Notes under the pieces: generated by a model
Seen by the model: only the letters and a program-made list of their open reading frames with translations
Told to the model about the DNA's origin: nothing
Database searches by the model: none
Shown: positions 52,400-60,859 of the stretch, piece by piece
Numbering within the stretch: position 1 is the stretch's first letter
Layout: the number at the start of each line of letters is the position of its first letter
Position numbers and translations under genes: made by a program
Source: Vibrio mangrovi
GTDB lineage: Bacteria; Pseudomonadota; Gammaproteobacteria; Enterobacterales; Vibrionaceae
Assembly (NCBI RefSeq): GCF_024346955.1
Contig: NZ_AP024883.1
Span: 2,046,001-2,110,000, forward strand
Reading direction: 5' to 3'
DNA length: 64,000 nucleotides

Positions 52400-53464
52400 A
52401 TGAGTGAAGTAAAGAAAGAACCAAATCAAGTACGTTCCTCAAAAACATCTGCACGTAAAATCAAACGTATCCTGCTACTATTTGTCGTTCCGCTATTGGT
52501 CATAGCGGCAAGTCTGTTGATCTACCTGCATGGCGGACGTTATGTCGAAACGGACAACGCATACGTCAAAGCAGATAAGACTTTGATTGCGCCGGTTGTT
52601 TCCGGCCGGATTATTGATGTTGCTGTTGAAGAGAATCAGCATGTATCAGAAGGTGATTTATTGCTGAAAATTGATCCGAAACCTTTTGCCATTGCCGTCG
52701 AACAGGCTCAGGCCAACTTAAATGATGTCAAAACGAGCCTGACGACATTAAAAGCAGAATATCAGAGTAAGCAGGCTAACATCGCAGTCGCTCACAGCCA
52801 GTTCGAGTACCTGAAAAAAGAACAGAAGCGTCAATACGATCTTCTGAAGCAAAATTACATCTCACAGTCGGAATACGATGCAGCCCAACAGAAAACCGAA
52901 GTCCAGAAACTGGAAATCAATGCATTAAACAAAGAGTTACATCAGATTGCCGAAACACTTGGCGGACGGGTTGATCTTCCTGTGGAACAGCACCCTAAAT
53001 ACCAAAGTGCACTGGCTGCTCTGGATAAAGCAGAAAACGACCTGCAACATGTTAATGTATATGCACCAAGTAGTGGCATCGTTACTAAAGTCGCAGAGAA
53101 AGGACAGTATCTTGCTCCCGGAGCTTCAGCAATGTTATTGGTCTCGGATGATAATCTCTGGATCGAAGCGAATTTTACTGAGACCGAAGCCAGCTACATG
53201 AAACCAGGCCAAAGTGCAACGATTACCGTTGACTATGTACCGGGATACACCTGGCAGGGAACTATCGAAAGCCTCAGCCCGGCAACCGGTGCAGAGTTTT
53301 CTGTCATTCCGGCTCAGAATGCAACCGGAAACTGGGTCAAAATCACCCAACGTCTTCCGGTACGTATTCAATTGAAAAAGGTAGCAAATGCGCCACAGCT
53401 GAGAGCTGGTTTAAGTGCAATCGTTACGGTAGATACCAACCACCATCGTCAGCTTCCAATGTAA
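52400..53464 (+). CDS. EmrA/HlyD-family membrane fusion protein of an efflux pump
   Basis: The 354-residue protein has one N-terminal membrane helix (residues 26-45), a biotinyl-lipoyl-like half (GRYVETDNAYVKADKTLIAPVVSGRI), a coiled-coil hairpin (about residues 100-195) and a C-terminal beta domain. It bridges the inner-membrane pump to an outer-membrane channel, which is not encoded nearby. The pump gene starts immediately after its stop codon. It fits the EmrA group better than the RND-type AcrA group. Confidence 0.91.
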   Translation: MSEVKKEPNQVRSSKTSARKIKRILLLFVVPLLVIAASLLIYLHGGRYVETDNAYVKADKTLIAPVVSGRIIDVAVEENQHVSEGDLLLKIDPKPFAIAVEQAQANLNDVKTSLTTLKAEYQSKQANIAVAHSQFEYLKKEQKRQYDLLKQNYISQSEYDAAQQKTEVQKLEINALNKELHQIAETLGGRVDLPVEQHPKYQSALAALDKAENDLQHVNVYAPSSGIVTKVAEKGQYLAPGASAMLLVSDDNLWIEANFTETEASYMKPGQSATITVDYVPGYTWQGTIESLSPATGAEFSVIPAQNATGNWVKITQRLPVRIQLKKVANAPQLRAGLSAIVTVDTNHHRQLPM

Positions 53465-54991
53465 ATGGCAGGTAGCGTGATGACAACACAGACTTATGAT
53501 GTGACAGATGATACGTCCAAACGTGGACTCATCACCCTCTCGGTCATGCTGGCAACGATTATGCAGGCACTGGATACCACCATTGCCAATGTTGCTCTTC
53601 CACATATGCAGGGAGCGATGAGTGCGACTCAGGATCAGATATCCTGGGTTCTGACCTCTTACATTGTTGCCTCTGCCATTGCCATGCCTCTTACCGGCTT
53701 TGTATCGTCCCGTATCGGCAGAAAGCAGCTGTTCTTATATTCCGTGGTCGGTTTTACGGTGACATCCGCTTTATGCGGGGCCGCACAGTCACTGGAGCAA
53801 ATGATCATCTTTCGTTTGCTACAGGGTATCTTTGGTGCCAGTCTGGTTCCCTTATCTCAGTCCGTCCTGCTGGATACTTATCCACCGAAACAGCACGGTT
53901 CAGCGATGGCAATGTGGGGAATCGGCGTGATGGTCGGGCCTATTCTCGGCCCTTCCCTCGGGGGCTGGCTGACCGAATACTACAACTGGCGCTGGGTATT
54001 CTACATCAATGTTCCCTTCGGGGTACTTGCCTGGCTGGGAATAGCCTCTTCTGTAAAGGAGACCAGACTCGACCCTTCCCGACGTTTTGATATCTTCGGT
54101 TTTTCTCTGCTTGGAATCTGTATCGGTTGTCTGCAACTGTTTTTAGACCGTGGCGAATCACAAAACTGGTTTGCCAGCATGGAGATCATCATCGAAGCAT
54201 CTTTATCGGCACTGACACTCTACATGTTCATTGTCCATATGTTTACGTCAAAGATGCCTTTCCTGGACCCGCATATGTTTCGGGATCGCAACTTTGTCGT
54301 CGGGCTGCTTTTTGCGTTTATGATGGGCGTCATTCTGCTTGCTACTCTGGCTTTGCTGCCTCCGTATCTGCAAAATCTGATGGGTTATCCGGTACTGGAT
54401 GTCGGTCTGCTTCTGAGTCCACGGGGATTCGGTACCATGGTTGGCATGATGATCGTCGGAAAGCTATCCGGTAAAGTTGATTTGCGCTATCTGATCGGTA
54501 TCGGTCTGGTTCTGATGACTTTTGCACTATGGGAGATGACACAATTTTCAGTCGATATTACCAACTGGAATATTATTCAGACCGGCATTGTGCAGGGATT
54601 CGGGTTAGGACTGGTATTTGTCCCATTATCGACACTGACATTCTCGACACTGTCCCCACATTACCGGAATGAAGGAACTTCACTATATAACCTCATCCGT
54701 AGTATTGGCAGTAGTATCGGTATTTCGATGGTGGTCACTTATCTGGCGCACCGGGTACAGATCAACCATGCGGCGTTCTCAACCTTCATTACACCATTTA
54801 ACCGGGCACTGCAGGATGCCATCAGTCAGGGAACCTATAACATTCAGTCCACGACCGGATTGGTGACACTCAACCGGGAAGTAACCATACAGGCTTCCAT
54901 GCTGGGATACCTGCAGGATTTCCGTTTCATGATGTTCGTCTGTATCGCGATGTTTCCGCTCCTGTTACTACTACGGAAGCCGGAATACTAA
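53465..54991 (+). CDS. EmrB/QacA-type (DHA2) MFS drug efflux pump
   Basis: The protein is 508 residues with about 14 membrane helices. LATIMQALDTTIANVALPHM in helix 1 is the DHA2 motif, SSRIGRKQLFL is MFS motif A and GIGVMVGPILGPSLGGWL is motif C. With the fusion protein it forms an EmrAB-like tripartite exporter for toxic compounds. The first ATG abuts the upstream stop; an ATG five codons on has a better ribosome site. Substrates are unknown. Confidence 0.92.
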   Translation: MAGSVMTTQTYDVTDDTSKRGLITLSVMLATIMQALDTTIANVALPHMQGAMSATQDQISWVLTSYIVASAIAMPLTGFVSSRIGRKQLFLYSVVGFTVTSALCGAAQSLEQMIIFRLLQGIFGASLVPLSQSVLLDTYPPKQHGSAMAMWGIGVMVGPILGPSLGGWLTEYYNWRWVFYINVPFGVLAWLGIASSVKETRLDPSRRFDIFGFSLLGICIGCLQLFLDRGESQNWFASMEIIIEASLSALTLYMFIVHMFTSKMPFLDPHMFRDRNFVVGLLFAFMMGVILLATLALLPPYLQNLMGYPVLDVGLLLSPRGFGTMVGMMIVGKLSGKVDLRYLIGIGLVLMTFALWEMTQFSVDITNWNIIQTGIVQGFGLGLVFVPLSTLTFSTLSPHYRNEGTSLYNLIRSIGSSIGISMVVTYLAHRVQINHAAFSTFITPFNRALQDAISQGTYNIQSTTGLVTLNREVTIQASMLGYLQDFRFMMFVCIAMFPLLLLLRKPEY

Positions 54992-55009
54992 TAAATACTC
55001 CTCCGGAGG

Positions 55010-56374
55010 TTAACCAATAGCCAGTTTGGTTTCCGGGTAACGTAAGCGGTGTGTTCTGGGACTGGCAAGAAAATACGCCATTGTCAATGGTCCCAGCCGT
55101 CCGATAAACATCATCAGCATAATAATCACTTCACCGGATTCCGATAATGACGCGGTCAGCCCCCGGGAAAGTCCAACCGTTCCCAGCGCAGAAACCGCTT
55201 CAAAAATAATATCAACCATCGGTGCATTTTCACTGAGTAGTAAGCCGAAAATTGCAATCCAGGTAACGCCGATAGAAATGACCGTAAGTGCCAGCGCTTT
55301 ATTGATCGTTTCTTTCGGAATTTCCCGTTGAAACACATGAATGGCAGCATCACGCCGCAGATACCCATAGGTTGCCAGAATCAGCACAATAAATGTCACC
55401 ACTTTGATACCACTGGCTGTACTCATCGAACCACCGCCAATAAACATCAGAACCAGCATCACGGAAGTCGTAGCATCTTTGAGCTGATCAATCGCCAGTG
55501 TATTAAAGCCGGCCGTTCTCGGAGTGACAGCCTGAAACCATGACGCCAGCCACTTCCCTTCCTGACTCAGCGGTGCCAGCGTATTCGGATTATCGTATTC
55601 AATACAATAAATCAGGATAACTGCAACGGCATTAATGAGAATCGTACCGGAAATCATGAGCTTGCTATAGGGTGTCAACAGAGACCAGCGCCGGTGGCGC
55701 AGTAAATCCCGCCAGACAGAAAAACCCAGTCCTCCGGTAATAAACAACCCGGTAATCGTCAGATTCACCACCGGATCCGCAACGTAAGGCATCAGATTAC
55801 GACTATCAAGAGCAAATCCTGCATTGTTGAACGCACTGATGGTATAGAAGAAACCATGAAACAAACTGGTTTGCCAGCCCAGTTCCGGCCACCAGTAGAG
55901 GGACAGAATAATCATACCGATCGATTCAACGAGCAGTGAAAAATACAAAACCGATTTTGCTGTGGAAGCCAGTGTTGAAGCATCAGTCTGATTGAATGCT
56001 TCTCTGATGACGGTCCGCTGTAGGAAATTGATTTTACCGCCCAATGCAATCAACGTCACCACAGCGAACGTCATCAGGCCCAGTCCACCAAACTGGATAA
56101 GTAATGCAATGATGACCTGCCCAAAGCGTGTAAACTCTGTTCCGGTATCTACAACCGATAATCCAGTGACCGTCACTGCCGATGTAGCAGTAAACAGACT
56201 ATGAGCCCAGCTTATCGGAGCTTCAGTCGCCAGAGGCAATTTTAGCAAACAGGTGCCTAACAAAATCAGCAAAAGAAAACTGGCACACAGGACAACCGGT
56301 GGTGCTGCCGCAATCTTCCGGGCTGCTTGGGGTTTTCGTGTGACAGGTGAAGTCGAAGGATGCCACAAAGCCAT
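55010..56374 (-). CDS. ktrB: K+ uptake channel subunit KtrB
   Basis: This 454-residue Trk/Ktr-type membrane protein has repeated pore motifs, each with the selectivity glycine: TATSAVTVTGLSVVD, TISAFNNAGFALD, AVTPRTAGFNTLAI and EAVSALGTVGLSRG. KtrB conducts K+ driven with Na+ and is gated by KtrA. KtrAB was first characterised in Vibrio alginolyticus. It follows ktrA by one base in an operon and ends 18 bases from the convergent efflux pump gene. Confidence 0.94.
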   Translation of the reverse strand: MALWHPSTSPVTRKPQAARKIAAAPPVVLCASFLLLILLGTCLLKLPLATEAPISWAHSLFTATSAVTVTGLSVVDTGTEFTRFGQVIIALLIQFGGLGLMTFAVVTLIALGGKINFLQRTVIREAFNQTDASTLASTAKSVLYFSLLVESIGMIILSLYWWPELGWQTSLFHGFFYTISAFNNAGFALDSRNLMPYVADPVVNLTITGLFITGGLGFSVWRDLLRHRRWSLLTPYSKLMISGTILINAVAVILIYCIEYDNPNTLAPLSQEGKWLASWFQAVTPRTAGFNTLAIDQLKDATTSVMLVLMFIGGGSMSTASGIKVVTFIVLILATYGYLRRDAAIHVFQREIPKETINKALALTVISIGVTWIAIFGLLLSENAPMVDIIFEAVSALGTVGLSRGLTASLSESGEVIIMLMMFIGRLGPLTMAYFLASPRTHRLRYPETKLAIG

Positions 56375-56375
56375 C

Positions 56376-57029
56376 TCACACCAGCCTTGGTGCTATCAGT
56401 TTTAAAGCTTCTCTGGAGCCACAAAGCAAAAATGTATCGTGTTCCTGCAATACAAAATCATGGGATAACTGAGTGAAAGTCTGTCGCCCGCGTTTTACCA
56501 GAATTGCATCGACAACACCTTGAGTATCATGAAGTAATGCCGAAACCGGCTGATTATGTAACGCAGATTTCACCTGAATATCCACTACATATAAACCATG
56601 CCCGATCGACAAATAGTTATGCACCATCGGATAATTCAGTGCTTGTGCTATCCGGATACCCATTTCCTCTTCCGGATGAATAATCCGTGTAACACCCAGT
56701 TTTGATACGATTGTATGATGTGCTTTGGAACTTGCTTTCACCCAAATCTCTTTCACTCCGAGATTTTTCAATGCCAGAATGCATAGCAAACTGGATTCCA
56801 GATCTTCTCCAATCGCAACCAGAACCGCGTCACTCGCAGCCAGGTCCAGTTCTCTGAGAGAGTGTTCATCGGTTGCATCGCATATCACAGACTGAGTCAG
56901 GTCTTCCACATACTGCTCGGCAATTTTCGAGTCCCGGTCCACGCCGGTAACAGTGTGCCCCAGGTAGATCAGTTCCAGGCTCGCTGCAACTCCAAACCGT
57001 CCTAAACCTATCACTGTAAAATGTGCCAT
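56376..57029 (-). CDS. ktrA: K+ uptake regulatory subunit KtrA
   Basis: The protein is 218 residues from the ATG at 57029, giving the expected MAHFTVIGLGRFG N-terminus; the longer frame adds 26 unlikely residues. The RCK_N domain has GLGRFG near residues 8-13 and acidic D30 for nucleotide binding, followed by an RCK_C domain (residues 135-218). KtrA forms an octameric ring that binds ATP/ADP and gates KtrB. Confidence 0.94.
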   Translation of the reverse strand: MAHFTVIGLGRFGVAASLELIYLGHTVTGVDRDSKIAEQYVEDLTQSVICDATDEHSLRELDLAASDAVLVAIGEDLESSLLCILALKNLGVKEIWVKASSKAHHTIVSKLGVTRIIHPEEEMGIRIAQALNYPMVHNYLSIGHGLYVVDIQVKSALHNQPVSALLHDTQGVVDAILVKRGRQTFTQLSHDFVLQEHDTFLLCGSREALKLIAPRLV

Positions 57030-57169
57030 TCCTTCAACCTCTTCAGTCGGGTTACCCTGTGTTTTTAACCTGTTACCGTTATTGTGACAATCTGTTTGTG
57101 CAAACATTCACTTTTAATCAGCATCAGATACCGCAGAGCATTGAAGACACTCTGAATCCTGCATCTTGA

Positions 57170-57184
57170 GGTTACTTGGGTATA
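57170..57184. repeat. Single copy of the ACTTGGGTATA repeat arm
   Basis: GGTTACTTGGGTATA matches the arm at 38035-38049 with one mismatch and the inverted copies at 37981-38013 with two. It lies upstream of ktrA between divergent and convergent transcripts. Confidence 0.6.
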
Positions 57185-57203
57185 AATATAAACGAACAGA
57201 AGC

Positions 57204-57238
57204 AAAAATGCGGAACCAACTTATCGTTGACTCCGCAT
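57204..57238 (-). terminator. Intrinsic terminator downstream of the unknown 120-residue gene
   Basis: On the minus strand ATGCGGAGTCAAC pairs with GTTGGTTCCGCAT (two wobble positions) over a 5-nt loop, followed by TTTTT. Confidence 0.75.
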
Positions 57239-57273
57239 CTGTACAAAATAATGACAAAGGCGAACTGTCCCGG

Positions 57274-57636
57274 CTATACCGATACATTCACCACATTTCT
57301 TCGTCCGGCAAGCATCTGTATCACATCTGCCACTTTCATCTTCTTGACCGGGTTTCCTGTCTCTGCATCGGTCAGCGCTATGTAAGCCTGACCACCATCA
57401 TGATGAAGCTCGGCCTGCAAACCGATATTCTGAAATTTCATCAGATTATTCACATACTCGACCGTCATTTTCTGCACGGTATGATCTTCCGGGTCAATCT
57501 GCGACAACAGTGACATATCCACATCCAGTTTCGGCTCACTCAGCTCCGGCGATGTATCCGAATGCTGAGATTTAGACCGGTAACGTGAATCGGATAGATT
57601 CATACCGACAAGTTGCTCCAGATTTTGAATATTCAT
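57274..57636 (-). CDS. Hypothetical protein, weakly FlaG-like C-terminus
   Basis: I do not recognise this 120-residue protein with confidence. It is soluble: a polar, Ser-rich first half (SKSQHSDTSPELSEPKLDVD) and a folded second half (VEYVNNLMKFQNIGLQAELH, ALTDAETGNPVKKMKVADVIQML). The second half has the rhythm of FlaG-type proteins (a short beta pair with D-x-ETG, then a helix), but the match is weak and no flagellar genes are near. GAGGAG precedes the ATG, and a terminator follows the gene. Confidence 0.6.
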   Translation of the reverse strand: MNIQNLEQLVGMNLSDSRYRSKSQHSDTSPELSEPKLDVDMSLLSQIDPEDHTVQKMTVEYVNNLMKFQNIGLQAELHHDGGQAYIALTDAETGNPVKKMKVADVIQMLAGRRNVVNVSV

Positions 57637-57741
57637 CTTTCAGGCTCCTCATCCACAGACGGGTGGCATTATTATTTCCAGTCTATCCCTAAGCCCGGTT
57701 CCCGATTATGCCGACAGGTGCAACTATTTATCTTTTTGGAG

Positions 57742-57768
57742 AAAAACCATTCCCTGCATTCAGGGAAT
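57742..57768 (-). terminator. Intrinsic terminator of apbE
   Basis: ATTCCCTG pairs with CAGGGAAT over 4 bases; GGTTTTTC follows on the minus strand. Confidence 0.85.
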
Positions 57769-57775
57769 ATCCTCA

Positions 57776-58834
57776 TCACTGTTGGTTAAACTGAACCCGT
57801 TTAGAATTTTCCAGGGCTGCACTTTTCCGGTCAATCAGCTGGCCGTTGTCCGAACGAATAAAGAACACTTCCAGATTTTCCTGTTGAGCCATCTGATAAC
57901 CGGCTTCCGGTCCAAGACATAACATCGCGGTAGCCCACGCATCACTTTCTGCCGGGATTTGGCCGAATACAGAAGCAGACACCAAATCATGCGTCACGGA
58001 TGCCCCGGTCCGGGGATCAAGAATATGTGAATACGACCGGCCATTCGCATCAAAGGAACGACGATAAGTCCCTGACGTATCCAGTGTGATTCCCTGCTCC
58101 TCCTGAATCGTTACAATCTTATATGGCTCAATATCCCCGTTCTTTGGAACAGGACGTTCAATTGCAATCCGCCATTTCGCCCCATCGGGTTTATGCCCTC
58201 TGATTTTCATATCTCCGCCAAATTCAACCAGATAGTTCACAATGCCATGAGATTCAAGTACGGAGCTGAGCTTTCCTATCGTATAACCTTCTCCCATAGA
58301 AGAGAAATCCACCTGCACCTGAGGAAGTGTTTTACGAATCCGTTTTCCCTGTTTATCAACCTGGATTTTATCCAGTCCCAGTTCAGCTTTCACCACAGCG
58401 ATTTGCTGACTGTCCGGCACCTGAAACTCCCCTTTTCTGAAACCCCACAAATTAAACAGCGGTCCGATCGTCGGATCGTAACAACCCTGAGTTTTTTGAT
58501 TAATCGTCTTGGCGATATCGAGCAGTTGCAGAAAATCATCCGATGCAGATTGCCACTGCGTTGAAGTACTATGGTTGAATTCCGATATATAAGAATCGTC
58601 CCGGTAAGTCGAGAATTCCTTGTCGATGTCAGCCAGTAGCTGATCAAACTGAGGACGGATTTCATCTGTTGTCACGCCAGACTGAGACCACCAGCTAATA
58701 TGATAAGTCGTTCCCTGAGCATAACCTTCCAGTCTTTTTATCTCAGGAGTCCGGCTACATGCGGCTACAGTGACCAGAAAAGACAGAGTTACAACACCAC
58801 GAAAACAGTTCAGCAAAGTTCTTTGGGTAAACAT
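57776..58834 (-). CDS. apbE: FAD:protein FMN transferase (ApbE), lipoprotein
   Basis: The protein is 352 residues from the ATG at 58834, with AGG 7 bases upstream and a signal peptide ending in lipobox VAAC; the longer frame adds 27 unlikely residues. EGYAQGTTYHISWW, FNLWGFRKGEF, VDFSSMGEGYTIGKL and SHILDPRTGASV are ApbE motifs including the Mg2+ and FAD sites. ApbE attaches FMN to threonine of exported flavoproteins such as NqrC and RnfG. No such target gene lies in the window, although in Vibrio an apbE gene often adjoins nqr. Confidence 0.92.
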   Translation of the reverse strand: MFTQRTLLNCFRGVVTLSFLVTVAACSRTPEIKRLEGYAQGTTYHISWWSQSGVTTDEIRPQFDQLLADIDKEFSTYRDDSYISEFNHSTSTQWQSASDDFLQLLDIAKTINQKTQGCYDPTIGPLFNLWGFRKGEFQVPDSQQIAVVKAELGLDKIQVDKQGKRIRKTLPQVQVDFSSMGEGYTIGKLSSVLESHGIVNYLVEFGGDMKIRGHKPDGAKWRIAIERPVPKNGDIEPYKIVTIQEEQGITLDTSGTYRRSFDANGRSYSHILDPRTGASVTHDLVSASVFGQIPAESDAWATAMLCLGPEAGYQMAQQENLEVFFIRSDNGQLIDRKSAALENSKRVQFNQQ

Positions 58835-59020
58835 AAAGCAACCTGATTCATTAAAAAATTGGGGAAATTTTAACGGCAGGAGGAACAGATTACTATCACT
58901 CATGCAACAGAACACAGCAGTATTTATTGAATACCAGTCAATAAAGATAAAAGCTCTGCAACAAACGGAGTAAAGACGAACGTATATCAGTCTGACAGAT
59001 TCAGGCGGTCTGACTGGACA

Positions 59021-59038
59021 AAGTGATTCGGATCACGT
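59021..59038. promoter_or_regulatory. Candidate CRP or FNR site between apbE and mdlA-like genes
   Basis: GTGATTCGGATCAC at 59023-59036 is a perfect 4+4 palindrome fitting both CRP (GTGA-N6-TCAC) and FNR-like (TGAT-N4-ATCA) cores. It lies 85 bases before the plus-strand exporter gene. Confidence 0.5.
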
Positions 59039-59122
59039 AAAAAGAACTTTCACAGTATGCAACATCCCCTATAACTTCCTGGAAAAGGTGAGCATTCACC
59101 CTCTTATCTGGATAAAAATTAC

Positions 59123-60859
59123 ATGCAATTATTTCAACATCTGGGGTGGTTCTTCCGCCGCTATTGGTTTACTTATTCGCTTGCGCTGTTAATGCTTTTT
59201 ACCGTTGCCATGATCAATATGGCAATCCCATGGTTTATCGGTCAGGCGATTGACCGCTTACTTGAAACCCGCGAAATGGCTCAGGTGGAATACTACCTGC
59301 TCGGATTATTACTCGCCAGTATTACTGTATACCTCTTACGCTACGGCTGGCGGCGTATGCTGTTTGGTACATCATATAAACTCGGAAATATTCTGCGTCG
59401 GCGCTTTTATCAACGCCTGACCCGTCAGGGACAGGCCTTCTATAACAGCCACTCGACCGGAGATCTGATGGCTCGGGCCACCAATGACATCGATGCGGTT
59501 GAAGTCGCCGCAGGCGAAGGTATTTTATCCGGTTTTGACGGGCTGCTGACCTTTATTCTGGTCCTGATCATGATGTTTGTTTTCATCGACTGGCGGCTGG
59601 CAGCTCTGGCGATTCTGCCGTTTCCATTTATGGGTATCGGGTTCTACCACTTGTCCAGCCGAATTCATCATCAGTTTAAAGAAACGCTGGATCGGTTCTC
59701 ATCCCTGAATGAGCAAACCCAGCAGGCAATGACCGGTATCCGGATGATCAAATCGATGGGACGTGAATCCATTGAAGCCGGACAATTCGACCAAATAGCA
59801 GAACAGGCAGCCAACAGCACTTATAAAGTGCAGCGCTCGGAAGCAATGTTCAGTCCTATTATCCATATGAGCCTGGGCTCTGCTCTGCTCATCGTTCTGT
59901 TGGCCGGTGGCTGGCAAATCCATGAAGGTCACTTAACCGTTGGTCAGTTAACCAGCTTCACCATGTACCTGTCGGAACTCATCTGGCCGATGTACGCTTT
60001 TGGCTGGCTAATGAATATCTTACAGCGTGGTAATGCCGCGATTGAACGTTTAGATGAATTACTCAATCTGGAAGATACAATCGAAGACAAAGGTCAGGCA
60101 TCTCCTGAAGGCTACAGTATTACCGTCGATCAACTCACATTCCGCTATCCGGAGACCAGTCATCCAAACCTGAAGGATATCTCATTTCATCTGGGAGAAA
60201 ATCGTGTATTTGGTATTGCCGGAGCCACAGGAGCAGGAAAATCAACACTTCTGCAATTACTGATGCGCTACTGGGAGTCTGACGAAACAGCCATTCAGAT
60301 ATCAGCGGCATCCATCCAGCAGATTCCGCTGGCACAGCTCCGTTCCCTCTATGCCTACGTTCCTCAGGATGCATTTCTATTCAGTACCAGTATTATGGAA
60401 AACATTCGTATGGGCCGCCCTGCTGCAACTGATGAGGATGTCTATCAGGCTGCCCGACTCGCTGCAATTCATGATGACATCCGGCAGTTTCCCGATGGTT
60501 ATCAGACCATGGTCGGAGAACGGGGTGTCACTTTGTCCGGCGGACAACGCCAACGTATTTCAATCGCCCGGGCGTTGATCAGTAATGCACCAATCCTGAT
60601 TCTGGATGATGCACTTTCCGCAGTTGATATCCAAACGGAAAAAGTCATTATCGGACACCTGCGACAACGGCAGGCTCAAACCTTAATCATTGTCAGTCAC
60701 CGACTATCGGCTATTGAACATGCCGATGAAATTATTGTGATGTCTCACGGTGAAATCATTGAAAGAGGCCACCATCATCAATTGATCTCAGGAGATGGCT
60801 GGTATTCACGTATGGCCGCTTATCAACAGATGGAACAGGCAATGGAGAATGCGTCCTGA
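59123..60859 (+). CDS. mdlA: MdlA-type multidrug ABC exporter half-transporter
   Basis: This 578-residue protein has six membrane helices (residues 15-300) and an ATPase domain with Walker A GATGAGKST near residue 370, signature LSGGQRQRISIARAL near 472 and Walker B ILILDDALSAVD. RRYWFTYSLALLMLFTVAMIN and HSTGDLMARATNDIDAV resemble E. coli MdlA. The Walker B glutamate is replaced by Asp (LDDA), typical of the degenerate site in heterodimeric exporters, so the partner supplies the main active site. It overlaps mdlB by one base. Substrate is unknown. Confidence 0.9.
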   Translation: MQLFQHLGWFFRRYWFTYSLALLMLFTVAMINMAIPWFIGQAIDRLLETREMAQVEYYLLGLLLASITVYLLRYGWRRMLFGTSYKLGNILRRRFYQRLTRQGQAFYNSHSTGDLMARATNDIDAVEVAAGEGILSGFDGLLTFILVLIMMFVFIDWRLAALAILPFPFMGIGFYHLSSRIHHQFKETLDRFSSLNEQTQQAMTGIRMIKSMGRESIEAGQFDQIAEQAANSTYKVQRSEAMFSPIIHMSLGSALLIVLLAGGWQIHEGHLTVGQLTSFTMYLSELIWPMYAFGWLMNILQRGNAAIERLDELLNLEDTIEDKGQASPEGYSITVDQLTFRYPETSHPNLKDISFHLGENRVFGIAGATGAGKSTLLQLLMRYWESDETAIQISAASIQQIPLAQLRSLYAYVPQDAFLFSTSIMENIRMGRPAATDEDVYQAARLAAIHDDIRQFPDGYQTMVGERGVTLSGGQRQRISIARALISNAPILILDDALSAVDIQTEKVIIGHLRQRQAQTLIIVSHRLSAIEHADEIIVMSHGEIIERGHHHQLISGDGWYSRMAAYQQMEQAMENAS

